The notes below the pieces were generated by a model. The model did not search any database, had not been told where the DNA came from, and saw nothing but the letters and a program-made list of their open reading frames with translations. The position numbers and the translations under genes were made by a program. A DNA stretch of 64,000 bases, from contig JAIVFH010000018.1 of the NCBI GenBank assembly GCA_025765595.1, forward strand, positions 1-64,000, written 5' to 3'. Below are positions 1-10,270 of this stretch, piece after piece. The DNA comes from Obelidium mucronatum (Eukaryota > Chytridiomycota > Chytridiomycetes > Chytridiales > Chytriomycetaceae). Position 1 is the first letter of the stretch; every line of letters starts with the position of its first letter.

Positions 1-1
1 T

Positions 2-1600
2 ATCATCCCTGAACAATGGAGGGCCTTCAACACCATCCTCATTCCCAAGTCTTCCACTCCGCCGCTCCATCCAACTCTCCTCGACTTCCGACCGCTCGGG
101 GTCGGAAACTGTCTCCGTCTGCTCTACGAAAAGTGTCTTCATGTCTATCTCCGTCGTTTTACTACTGTCCATTTTACACAACAAGGTTTCCAACCAGGTC
201 GCTCCACCTCTTCCAACTTAGCCTGGGCTGCCAACACTGCTTCCAAGGATACTCGCACGCTACTCACGGATTTCTACAAGGCCTACGATACTGTCGACAT
301 TCCAATCCTACTCGACCGCCTCAAGTCCAAACTTCTCCAGTCCAACTGTCCATTCCACCTCAACATCTTGGCTTCTGTCCACCAGCTCTTCCACCGTACC
401 TACACCAGGGTCCTCTTTGGGGACAAGTATACTCGTATCATCACTCGGTCGCGTGGTTTACCACAAGGCTCCTCTCTTTCTCCTATTTAGTTCAACATTT
501 TTATTGATCCTCTTGCTTTTGAATTAGTTTCTGAACTCCCTCCTACTCGCGGCACTTCTTCTTCTTTCTTTGCCGATGATATTTCTGTTCGGACTTTCTC
601 CGATTTCTTTTACAAAAGGCTTTTGCCATTATTGTCAACTTCTGTATCTCAAGTTGTCTTACGCTCTCCCCGTCCAAGTGTACCACCATCAACTACACTG
701 GGCCGCCACTCATCTACAACGGTACTACTATACCTTCTAAAGATCGCGACCGGTACCTCGGACTGCCACTCTCCACCGCTGGTCCTCAATTCTTCAACTA
801 CTTTATGGGGAAAATCTTCCAAGCTCGTCGATCCTTTGAAACCATCTCCGCTTCTCCACATGCTGCTTCTTGGACCACTCAGTCTCGTCGAGCCGTCTTT
901 GTCTCTCTCATTCGACCAAAGTGGGAGTATTCTTTACCTCTCGCTAATGCAACCATCTCTAAATCAGAACTCCTTGCACTTGGAGCTGCCGGGTCTGGTC
1001 TTACCAATCAAATCTGCCAATGGATCTTCAAACCACTACAACCACCAATCCCACTCCAATCTTCTGCTATCCGCCGACTGCTTTTCCTGCCAAGTTTTTT
1101 GGACCGGGCCGACTTCTGAAATTAATACCAAACTGGAAAAGTGGTTCAGAAACTGGATGGGACAACCAACAAACCAATACATGGAGGAAGACATGAACCC
1201 AATAAACTCCAAAACAGACAGATTCTCATTCGAACAGATTGCAGGATATGGACTTATACCAGAGATAACCCACAAATGCATCTTCAATCCAATCTACAGT
1301 ATGGCCAATGTCCTGCGGGACTCCAGTCTTTCTCTCGACCAACATCAAAAACTTGTTCGACACCATCTTGCTCGAAACTTCCCTGGCGACTCACAAGTAC
1401 CACGGCTCATTGCTACCAACAAACTACCGGAGGCGTATGCTCGACTTATTTTTCTTGACGAAATTTCTTAAACTTGATTTTATTTTACTTGACTTTTTCC
1501 TTGTTTCTTCTTCATCTTCTTCTCCTTCTTTAACTTACTTTTTTTTTTTTTGTTGTTATCCTCTTGGGTTACCGGAGGCAATAAACTTAAACATTATAAA
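2..1600 (+). pseudogene. Degenerate non-LTR (LINE) retrotransposon reverse transcriptase
   Basis: Reading from base 2 gives reverse-transcriptase blocks in the usual order: LDFRPLGVGN, then QQGFQPGRSTSSNLAW, LLTDFYKAYDTVD, RGLPQGSSLSPI and the catalytic box FFADD. The frame is interrupted by TAG at 488-490, directly after SPI where an aliphatic residue is expected. Near 615 coding shifts by one frame (DRDRYLGLPL, then SLIRPKWEYS) and it shifts again after about 1120, ending in a piece reading YHGSLLPTNYRRRML. The 5' part (endonuclease, if present) lies outside the window. The 3' end fades around 1590-1605 in an A-rich stretch that could be the element tail. A dead, 5'-truncated or window-cut copy, without any intact protein. 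The LINE assignment rests on motif order and spacing; the clade cannot be decided here. Confidence 0.85.
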
Positions 1601-1693
1601 AAAACCCTAAGCCCTATTCCTAGTCCTAGTCTAGCCTAGCCCTACTCCTAACAATAATTCTAGGGCTGAATGGGCATCCAAAAACTCATTTGA

Positions 1694-2802
1694 ATGTGCG
1701 GACTATGCAAGGAATGTACTTCATGTGTTTCTGGAAGATTTTTTGGGTTGGGACTTCAAATACAGTGCCCCCACCAGAGGTGGTGGGTTCCTTGGTGTAC
1801 CCTGCTATGTCACCACATCAGCCGAAACTCAGAAGGCAGGAGACATACATTTCCACATGGTAGCTGCTTTACATGGTCTACCGCAAACATCTGATAAATT
1901 CCGGAAGAATCTGGAAGATCCTGAATTTGCCAAGAGGTGAGTTCAATATTTAATTTCCAATGTTTTGTTTTTATTGGATTTGCATCTTCTTTTTCTTAAA
2001 ATGGAGTTTGTTGCCCTTCCAATAAAATCTTGTTTATTGGAAGCAATACATTTGTTGCCCAATAGCTAAAAAGGTCCTAGCGTTGGCTGCTTGCTATGCC
2101 GACGCAACTCAGTCAACCAGGTATGATCCGACTGTTATGGATCCAGACTCTGCAACTTTGTTTAAATCCAAGGCTGGCAACTTTCGCAGTCCTCATGTAT
2201 GGGTCCAGAATCCTCCTGCTGTTGAGAGAAACCATCAAGAAGATGGCAATGACCCACCTGTTCCTAAGAGCTCTTTTTCTTCCGCGTTTGGAACCACAAG
2301 ACTTGTCTTGTCAAGCGATCCAGGCGGAAGAACCGTTGAAACTCAGCAGGCATCATCAGGTCACCGAATTCAGATTGCTCCAGGGTTTGAACACCAAATT
2401 CGATACTGGCAAGGTCAAATTGACAAGCTTCAGTCTGTGCGTGATTCTGACGTTGAGGAAATGGATGATGTCATTGATGCGAGACGGGCTGTTTGTGAAG
2501 CTGAAAGACAGTTGGATCAGTGTTTGCTGGGAGTTGGTGATGTTGACCAAAGGGATTGCGAAAGATCCCTATTTGATGCAAAGAAGGAGGTTGATGATCT
2601 GCTGGATAAGAAGCGGAAAGAGGCTGTAACTGAAGAAGGGATCCTGTATTCAGTTAGGATAAAGACACTGCATGAAAAGCTTGCAAGATATGCAGAGCAA
2701 GTGCAGTATGACGCAGCAAGGTGGAATTCAAGGGCAGATGTCTATATCACATCTGATTTCAATTCCAAGTCCACTAACAAGGTCATTGATATCCAAGAAT
2801 GA
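1694..2802 (+). mobile_element. Helitron-like Rep (HUH) fragment fused to a coiled-coil ORF
   Basis: An ORF at 1725-1940 contains GGFLGVPCYVTTSAETQKAG followed by DIHFHMVAALHGLP and LEDPEFAKR. This is the arrangement of the Helitron helicase-like N-terminal domain; HFH would be the HUH metal-binding motif of rolling-circle Rep nucleases. A GTGAGT follows at 1937, but no acceptor restores the frame cleanly to the next ORF (2083-2802). That ORF opens with LALAACYADATQ and becomes a charged, probably coiled-coil region (residues about 110-230) without helicase motifs. I see no Walker A, no catalytic tyrosine pair and no CTRR 3' end, so this is a remnant or a captured piece. It lies between a dead LINE and featureless DNA, which fits a repeat-rich island. 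It could instead be a domesticated gene. Confidence 0.5.
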
Positions 2803-2823
2803 ATCCTAATTCTTAAGGGTCTT

Positions 2824-3644
2824 TTGCCAGGATTTGTCAAGACTGTGCTTTCTTATGCAGCCCACGCCACAATTCGAAAAAAAAAAACGACAATGATGGC
2901 TTTCAAGCAATCACAGAACGCTGATGCATGGTTCAAGAAGGGATCTCCTGGAAAGGGGGAAACCAAAAACTACTTGGCTCAACTACAGAAAGATGATCCT
3001 CTGGGTCGTATTGGGAGAATCAAGACAGTTTTGCTTGTTACTGAATGTGGTATTTGAGGGTCACTCACTTTTTTCAATTTCATAATCATTGGCTTATTAA
3101 ATGAAATTCTTGTTCTGTAGGATCTACAGTCCTCTGTTTCTGCAATCACATTAGTAGAATTGGGGCCAGCAAAACTTTCAAGGGCTCGAATGCACTGTGC
3201 AGATTCCAAATGGAAAGGGATCCAAAATCTGCTTTGTTTATAGAAAACTTGGCTTGGGCGATCGCCTTGCTCCGTGTTTGGCATGATGTTGATGAGCTTC
3301 ATCACAGCGGGAAAAGTGGTGGCTTTGGTGATGGTGGTGACGGTGATGACAGTGATGGAGGCAGTGATGGATGCATGGAAGCAAGTAAACTTTGTGCAGG
3401 TGGGGGACATGCGAAAGGGCCACTAGGTGGGGATGCTACATCAGGCAGAGGTGGTACTAGTAGGGGTTGGGGCAGGGGAAGTGGCAGAAGGGGGACCTCG
3501 AAACTTGTGCGCTCAGAAATGACTGTTGATAGTCCCTCAAAGCTGTGTTTGAAACTGATGACCATCAACATCTGCCCCAAAGGCCTGGTGTTGAGTGCTT
3601 TATTTGCATATTTGCTCTTTTTATTGAGCACAATTCTGGCCTGA
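2824..3644 (+). other. Two short open frames of unknown status
   Basis: Two open frames, 2824-3057 (77 codons) and 3210-3644 (144 codons), follow the Helitron-like remnant on the same strand. The second has a Gly/Asp/Ser-rich middle (GGFGDGGDGDDSDGGSDG), an Arg/Gly patch (RGGTSRGWGRGSGRRG) and a hydrophobic C-terminal segment that could be a membrane helix. Neither resembles a family I know, and the antisense strand is open over much of the same stretch, so coding is doubtful. They may be decayed parts of the upstream element. Listed because nothing else explains this stretch. Confidence 0.2.
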
Positions 3645-3649
3645 GTTTT

Positions 3650-5333
3650 TTTCTCTATTGTAACACTCACTCCTCCCCCTCCTTGCCAAACATAAATATA
3701 TCCCATATTTATATACATAAGTTAAACAAAGATTCCGGTGTGCAGAAACGAAAACAATTGCCATCTTGCAGTAACTGACTTAAAGAATCACACCCAAGCT
3801 GCCAAGTCTTTGAGTAATTCCAAAAATCATTGCTGTGATTGTTTTGGCGGAACAAACTAGATCTTTGCACTATATTATACATACGACTCAAGTTCAGGAA
3901 GTAGTGGTAGCTTTTGTTGCGGCTCTCAGTACCATACTGACGAAGGGCGGTGGTTTCGTTAAATTCTGCTAGCTTCCACTTGGCCAAAGTCTTCGTAAGA
4001 TAAATGCAGCATCCACTGCCAAGTTGGTATCCAGGTCAGGTTGTGTGAGACGAACCAGAGCAGCCAAAAACTGCAACTTGTTTGGAATGTTGATTCAGTC
4101 AATTCAAACACAGATCCCATGTGGCTCTGGAGTATTTCAGCTCAAACCCTGTGTGACACGATGCACATGTTCCCTGTGTTGCCTTGATATACATCCCTTT
4201 TTGGTATCGTTTGAAGCAATCCACCAGCATTTGCTTTGTCACTTACTTCATCTGCGGGGAACAATGACCCAAATTCCTTTGGTCGTAAAACAGGACAATA
4301 GAGATATTCGGGCGATGATTCTGGCCGAGAAGGTCCTCTTGACAGAATTAATTGTACCGTTTCGAATTGCGGCAGCGTCGTTGATGGCAGCAGCAGCCAA
4401 TATCCTCCGTGCAGACGGACTGGTTGTTTGGACGCTGTCACTTTCGGGAGGCATATTCGCAAGCGGTCGTGATTGGTCCGGTTCCGTTGAGGCGGCGACG
4501 ACATCGGTGTTCGATCTCAATATGCAAGCATCCAGGTCACAAAATATGATTTCACTGTGAAACCAACGGTGAGCTGTAACATAGTAGATTGACTAACGTC
4601 AATTCTGCAGGAGTTGTTCGAAAACGAGATGCATTGAGCATGGCAGTGATTAATCCGGCTTGCTCTTGATACCACCAGGAATGAATACGGCTGAAGGCTT
4701 AGCCAGAGATTTCAGGTGAGTGTTGGACTGAGAGTTGAGGGTGTCGAAAGTCCATCGATGACGTGCTTTTTTCACGTTTATTATTGACGGTTGCCTTTTT
4801 CCCGTCCGCCCGTCCATCAAAATAAAGATCCCAGAGACCCACACTTTGTCAAAAGTAGTGAGTGATTTATTTGAGTTTCTTGCTCAAAACTATTGGCCCA
4901 CATGCCTCCTTTGGAGCGGCCCAACACGGTGATGCCAAATAATTGTGAGTCTTTATTATTTTTCCTTCTTTTTTTTAGGTGATTTTTTGTTAACTTGACA
5001 ATTCTACCTGACAATTTGTTTGGGTCTTTCTTTTTGAAATTAACAGTATAACCATCAAACCGAAAAATTGTGGAGATTTTTTTTCACCCTATTATTATTG
5101 TTATTCACCCTTGGTCAGCGGCGTTATTGATTATCTCTATTATTATTATTCTATTAGCTTTATTCAATAAATGGACATTCCAGAGTGCCCCGCCAGCGCC
5201 TCATTGGGCCGCCGCCTCAAGCCCTCATCGGGATTGAAAAATAAAGGTTGATGATCATTTTATCACAACACAAACATGTTGGTGTTCAAGTCTAGTTTTT
5301 AACCATTGAATCTTTTATTGTATATATGTATTG

Positions 5334-5334
<1 letters not shown>
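3650..5334. other. Long stretch without a supported gene
   Basis: No gene could be assembled here. Minus-strand fragments around 3990-4110 read like coding sequence in one frame (PNKLQFLAALVRLTQPDLD) and a different frame is open at 3709-3987, which suggests a decayed gene or element. A plus frame at 4024-4560 is also open but has no recognisable domain. From 4560 to 5334 the DNA is AT-rich and shows nothing I can name. Confidence 0.3.

Positions 5335-5370
<36 letters not shown>
5335..5370. repeat. Homopolymer run of 36 G
   Basis: An uninterrupted G run flanked by TTGC and CCAGTAGG. It lies 39 bp beyond the stop codon of the ankyrin gene that reads toward it. Such a run is prone to slippage, can form G-quadruplexes on the plus strand, and its assembled length is not reliable. 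Confidence 0.95.
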
Positions 5371-5372
<2 letters not shown>

Positions 5373-5409
5373 AGTAGGGTTATCTTTTGGAATTGATCCA
5401 GAGCACCCC

Positions 5410-6459
5410 TCAAGCATAAGCAGAATGTGAAAGCAAAAGTTTTGCCACAGAAAAGTGTTTGTTTGCAATGGCTTGATTCAAAGCACGGTCATTCAACATA
5501 GTTGGATCCACACGTGTGTCCTGAAGAAGGAGCTTGACAACTTCCACATGTCCTCCCGAAGATGCTTGATAGAGTGAATCCCCAAACACATCATTGGGAT
5601 TTACTCGAGGATCCGAAAGTAAAGTGCGCACAATTTCAACATGCCCACGACTCGAAGCAACACGGATGGCAGCATTTTCCCTTGCAGATGGATCACAGCG
5701 ACCATCTTTCAGCAGCAATTGGACACTTTCCAGAGAACCCTTCAAACAAGCAACACGAATTGCACTTCCAGAATCCATGTTGGGATCAACTCTCGAGTCA
5801 AGCAGAAGCCGCTTTACAACATCAGTGTGTCCATTCTGGGAGGATATCGTGAGGGCAAATCCATTGTTGGCAGTAGGATCAGCCCGGGAATCAACGAGTA
5901 AAACATCAAGTATCTCCAAATATCCACTCTGTGCAGCAATTAATATGGGACTGTTGCCTTTTGCACATGGATCAACGGAAGGAATCCTCAGTAAAACAGC
6001 GACAGCGGCTAAGGAGTTGGTTGCAACTGCCCAACGAATGAATCTGTTGTTTTGACAGCATGGATTGAAGGATGCATCTGCCACCAAACTATTGACGATA
6101 GCAAGACTTTGATTCGAAGGTATTGGCCAGCATCGAGGCCACATCATACTCCGATGAGGTTCCCGTGGCTCCTTCTCTTTTGTTTCATCTGCGTTTAAAA
6201 TATCTCGATAGATTGCAATCTTGTAGTTCATAGGAAGTGAATCCCAGTTACTGTCTTTGATGGCGGCAACGTGTAAGAACTCCCACAGGTTGAGGGCGCT
6301 GTGGAGGGACTGTTGGTATCTAAAGTGCATCCTAGCAAAAGCCACACTCTTCAACAGCGAAGGTGCCAGATCGGTCTTTGATGCAAAGCTAATGGGAACT
6401 AACTTTCCATCAATTGGAAGATGCTGTAGGACTTGTTGCCAGAGGTCCAACACCAACAT
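5410..6459 (-). CDS. Ankyrin-repeat protein with F-box-like N-terminus
   Basis: A 349-aa single-exon protein. The N-terminus (LDLWQQVLQHLPIDGKLVP) resembles the degenerate F-box-like start of many chytrid ankyrin proteins. Residues about 130-345 form six or so ankyrin-type repeats of about 33 residues with the signature GHVEVVKLLLQDTRVDP; the aspartate-rich loop RVDP/RADP recurs at each repeat end. Ankyrin repeats mediate protein binding. If the F-box is real the protein could be a substrate receptor of an SCF ubiquitin ligase, but that is inference. The start is the first Met of the frame and precedes the F-box-like segment. No intron is needed. Expanded ankyrin families of this style are common in early-diverging fungi, so this is probably one of many paralogues. 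Confidence 0.8.
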   Translation of the reverse strand: MLVLDLWQQVLQHLPIDGKLVPISFASKTDLAPSLLKSVAFARMHFRYQQSLHSALNLWEFLHVAAIKDSNWDSLPMNYKIAIYRDILNADETKEKEPREPHRSMMWPRCWPIPSNQSLAIVNSLVADASFNPCCQNNRFIRWAVATNSLAAVAVLLRIPSVDPCAKGNSPILIAAQSGYLEILDVLLVDSRADPTANNGFALTISSQNGHTDVVKRLLLDSRVDPNMDSGSAIRVACLKGSLESVQLLLKDGRCDPSARENAAIRVASSRGHVEIVRTLLSDPRVNPNDVFGDSLYQASSGGHVEVVKLLLQDTRVDPTMLNDRALNQAIANKHFSVAKLLLSHSAYA

Positions 6460-6543
6460 GTTGGCTTTTGTGATAAAATGATCATCAACCTTTATTTTTC
6501 GAACACACGCTAGATCCCAAGATAAAAGAGGCCGGTATCGAGG

Positions 6544-6576
6544 CTAATCAAGGTCAAGGTCTTGATAGACTTGGTC

Positions 6577-6629
<53 letters not shown>

Positions 6630-7532
6630 GAACAGCAGTGTTCGCAACTGTTGCATGATTTTGGCCAATTAATGCCAGAAGACTTTTGTGCTGATCTTCA
6701 GTAAACGAAAGTGCGGCTTTTTTCTTCAGATCCGCAACGTCAGCAACCAAGGCGGTTGTGACGGCTGCGGCGTAGGTACCGTTCGCATCTTCCAAAGCTT
6801 CCCGTCGAGATGATCAACCTTACCAACCAATTCCGTCATGGTTGCCGTCTTTTGATAACCAGGCCCTCTCGCAGCTGTTGATAAATATAATGATTATAGG
6901 CACGAAAAAGGACAGGGCAAACTTACTGAGTGTGTCATTCAAAGCAACAAGTTGGTTGAACATCTCGACTGCAGCTTGTTGCTTTTCTTGATGTTCAACA
7001 GTGTTTTCGCCAGGAGTGCAGTCTTCGTCCAAGACACCAGGCGCCAGCAGGGCATCGCAAGCAGTTTGAAGGACTTTTTTGTCATCTCTGAGTGCCTCAA
7101 TTGCTCTTGCATTGTTTGCATACTACGGCAGTTAAATACCAAATATGAGATTACAAGTGAACCCACCCCTTCAGAAAAGGTTGCAATTACACCACCCGTT
7201 GCAAATCCCGCGCTCACCCACGAGGCTTTGAGGGATGATTCTTTGGCATCTAGTGTGTCGAAGGCAGAGAAGAATGAGGCTGCACCAGCAGCACCCGCAC
7301 TTATCACCCCTAATACAGCCGGAACTGGCCCAGCCAGAAGCGATGACACGAATTCGCTATGATCGATGTCACCCGTCATTCCAGCTGGAGAATGGTTAGC
7401 CTTGACCTCCTTCAGATACTCTTTGATATCGTCGCCAGTTTTGACTTGGCCGTTTTCATTAACCTGGAGGTTATCACACAGCCTTCGAGAGAGTGTAAGA
7501 TTTGCCATGGGCATATTCACGGTGTGGCTCAT
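6544..7532 (-). CDS. Unrecognised protein with hydrophobic hairpin and polyQ tail, apparent frameshift
   Basis: Exons 7532-7167, 7122-6927 and 6874 onward join with consistent phases (44- and 52-nt introns, donors GTGGGT and GTAAGT). Residues about 66-120 hold two Gly/Ala-rich hydrophobic segments (LLAGPVPAVLGVISAGAAGA and SAGFATGGVIATF) that look like a membrane-inserting hairpin. A helical Glu/Gln-rich middle and a run of about 18 Gln follow. In exon 3 the coding frame TELVGKVDHLDGK meets the next coding frame EDANGTYAAAVTTALVADV out of phase, at CTTTGG near 6797. One missing T would restore it. So this is either a sequencing or assembly indel or a recently broken gene. No family recognised; the hairpin suggests membrane association. 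Confidence 0.5.
6577..6630 (-). repeat. CAA trinucleotide repeat encoding polyglutamine
   Basis: Eighteen TTG units on the plus strand, CAA on the coding strand, giving a pure Gln run near the C-terminus of the gene above. Only CAA codons are used, so it can expand or contract by slippage. Confidence 0.95.
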
Positions 7533-7682
7533 TTGTTTTCCAGATCGCTTTTCTCTTTTTTCGATTGTTAAATATTTAACGAAGTCGTCTAATGCATGTT
7601 TCTATACTACTTGCAATCAAACAAAAAAGTGTAAAGGCGAAGGGATAGCTATTTGTTTTCAAGGAATAGTTGCTATTTATTT

Positions 7683-8321
7683 TCATGCGGTGAGAACTGA
7701 CAAGATGCCGTCTGCCAAAACCACTTGATTGATGGCCCTCTGTTTCAAATGCCGTTTAGTGCATGGTCAACAACAAATACAACAAATACACAACAAACCA
7801 ATTCATCGCTTACGTACTGAAGTGGACTCTGCTGATTCTCAATACTTCTGTCGTCCAACGCTTGAATCAAGCGATTTTCATGATGCTCATCCAAGTTTGC
7901 AAGTTCACTGAAGACATCCATCAAGGGAGTGATATTTCCCTCCTCCACTGCCTGGTCAAGAAGCTCCTGCTGTGCTTTGCTGAGAATGCTCTCTGGCAGA
8001 AAAGCGGTACGCAATCTGCATATCGCCTAAAGGAGTCCCAGTCGCCTCAAATGCAAAGGGCACACCCTCTCGGCCCATCTTCTTCAGTAGGAGAAGCTTG
8101 TTCAAGTCTTTTACGACCACCTCTTGCAGCTTGGGGTCGTTGTTCGGTTCCTGGTCAGGGCGAAAGCCAACAGCGGCCATGATTTCTTTCAAATCATTCA
8201 ACTGGGCCTGCAACGCTTTGACTTTGTCTGCATTTGCTTTCTGCTGGGCTTCAGCCTCCGCACGCTTGCGTCTGATTTCGATCACATCGGCTGGCAAGTC
8301 AGGTACATCTGGTGGAGTCAT
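7683..8321 (-). CDS. Coiled-coil protein, apparent +1 frameshift
   Basis: The frame from 8321 begins with MTPPDVPDLPADVIEIRRKR and runs through a heptad-like helix (residues about 15-50) to GTPLGDMQ near 8020. The reading then continues one base out of phase as RTAFLPESILSKAQQELLDQ and on to LIQALDDRSIENQQ. A clean donor (GTAAGC after the TAC codon at 7816-7814) and an acceptor at 7740-7742 lead to a last exon 7739-7683 ending LSVLTA and a stop. The frame change near 8018 has no good short intron. A GTAAAA donor near 8105 with a TTTAG acceptor near 8030 is possible but would remove coding-like sequence. The alternative is a one-base error or a broken gene. Function unknown; it sits 80 nt downstream of OS-9. 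Confidence 0.5.
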
Positions 8322-8402
8322 CCAAAAATTGTTGCTGTGTTTTTTGTTTTTTTTTGCACAATATATAAAATAAACCTGCAGAGGAATTGAGCCTAAAATT
8401 TA

Positions 8403-10236
8403 TCACCGCTCATTTAATGCAATCAGGGCTTCTTCAGGTATCCCATTGAGAGCGGCGTCCCACAAATCCAATGAAAGCAGCTCGCTTACACCATCAAACA
8501 GCATCTTATCTTCGTTTTCTGAGAAAGACTCTGTTGCAGCCTTCTGCTTTTCCACGAGTTGTCTCCACAAATCGATTCGTATTTTTTGCAATTGATCCTG
8601 CATCAGCCCTTCAAATTTTGTGACGACTTCACCTTTAGAGCTGTCCTGGATGTCTTCTTTGAGACTGACATCCAATTTATCATCTGTATTCACACTTTTG
8701 ACGCTTTCGTTGGGTATGTCTGGATCAGCTGCCGATTCTGGGTCTTCGCTTTCAACATCCTTCCATTCCCCACCAAACAGTACGAAATTTGCTGCTTCTA
8801 CAACACGATCCATGTCCTCTCCTTCCAGCAGAATAGGATCATAAATGTCAAGCCAGAGGGTATCAAACGCTTCTTGTTGAATATTCGTTTGCGCGGGGTG
8901 AATTCCTGCACTTGATGATCCCTTTAACAGATCCGCCCTGGTTTCCGCGTGATGCTCAGTGGCGCTATAATCAGCAGAAGTTTCTAGTGGCTTCTTAAAC
9001 AAGTCCGGACTGGTGCAGGCAATAGGTGACTCGCATTGATTGGTCGCGATTTCTTTTACTGTTAGACTTTGTTTTTCCTCGAGAGAAACGTCCTCAGTAA
9101 ACACAAGCGGCTCTTCTACGATCGCTTGACATGTGATCATACTGGTGCCTAGCTTGTTTGCCGTTGGTTGGAAGACTTTATGGCAGGCACGTTTTGTGTG
9201 GATCTGAATGATGTATTGACATAGTGTTGTTTCTTGGACTGCAACAATGTGATCGTTCTCACAACATGAAAACTAATAAGAAATGCAAAAATACTTAATT
9301 ACCAAGTTCAAAGCGGTTTGGTTTGCGCTTACCTGAACTTCGGCTACTCGTTTCAATCCGTTTTCGCACATATCTCCGTCCCCATACCACACTCGCAAAT
9401 ACTTGTTACCATCTGCGTCGTTATCAATCAATTGGGCTCCTGCCGCGGCGGCTACATCTGTTTCCCCGTAAAAAGCATCTGTAGACGGAATCTCTTTGTA
9501 TTGGCCAAGAAGATACTCCAGTTTCGGTAAATTGTACTTTTCGGGAAAGTTCGAATATTGCGTGATTTTTCCTTCATGGCAATATGAATATGTCCACCAA
9601 CTGGAAGTCTGAAGAAACGGTGTCAGAGTCTTGCGAAAAAAGAATCCAATTGAACCAACTCACAAAATTCAAACAGTCCCGATTTAAGCCATGCATCAAC
9701 TTCATAGCACGCTCATTGTTGGTTTTTTCAATGTCAAGCCACTCCTCTTGTGTTAGTCTTTGGGTATTGTGGGATTGGGGTTGTGGAAAAGTGCAGATGT
9801 ACGGAGTTCCTTTGAACGGAAGCGTGATTGCATTCTAGCAGAGCATGTCAGTTTTCTGAATTCAAAGAATCAGTAGAAAGCAAGCGCATACCGGGTTGCT
9901 GTCCTTGATCAGGGCAGCTTGCATGGGGGTGGCGGGTTGTTGACGGAACACGACCTGCTGCTGCGGAAAGAAGCGGGCGAAATCGCCAAACACGTCCTTG
10001 CGGGTCGCCCGCTCGACAAGATTGGGCCTAGCGGAAGGCGCTGCGGGATGTGCCGCGCCCGGGCTCGATGCCGGGCTTGTCGCTGCGGCCGCAGACCACA
10101 GCGGCGCCGGCGTCGGCGTCGGACTCGCCTTGCCCGTTGCTGCCGTCGCCAGCGTCTCGTCGGTGTTGGCCAGCGGTGCGTCGGAGGCAAGCGCCAGAGA
10201 AGCTGCCAGAAGAAGAACCCGAATTCCAATCATCAA
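8403..10236 (-). CDS. YOS9: OS-9/Yos9-type ER quality-control lectin
   Basis: Four exons (10236-9892, 9834-9664, 9608-9333, 9272-8403) with all phases zero give 553 aa. Residues 1-18 are a signal peptide (MMIGIRVLLLAASLALASDA), followed by an Ala/Pro-rich spacer. PYICTFPQPQ starts the OS-9 N-terminal region. The mannose-6-phosphate-receptor-homology (MRH) domain spans about residues 172-305, with the hallmark SSWWTYSYCHEGKITQY, VWYGDGDMC, EVQFSCCENDHIVAVQET and LCQYIIQIHT. These supply the Gln, Arg, Glu and Tyr expected to hold trimmed mannose glycans. OS-9/Yos9 selects misfolded glycoproteins in the ER lumen for the Hrd1 ERAD ligase. The acidic C-terminal 240 residues are not recognisable and end without HDEL. 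Exon 1 is far more GC-rich than the rest. Divergent from ARV1. Confidence 0.92.
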
Positions 10237-10270
10237 AGTCTAAAAATAGATTGCATCTTCCCGTAAACAT
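10237..10270. promoter_or_regulatory. 34-bp spacer between divergent start codons (OS-9 / ARV1)
   Basis: Only 34 bp separate the OS-9 ATG (minus) from the ARV1 ATG (plus). This is too short for two independent promoters plus leaders. Transcription start sites must lie inside each other's genes, leaders must be nearly absent, or one start codon must lie further downstream. Both products act at the ER, so shared control is plausible. No TATA element is seen in the spacer. Confidence 0.6.
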
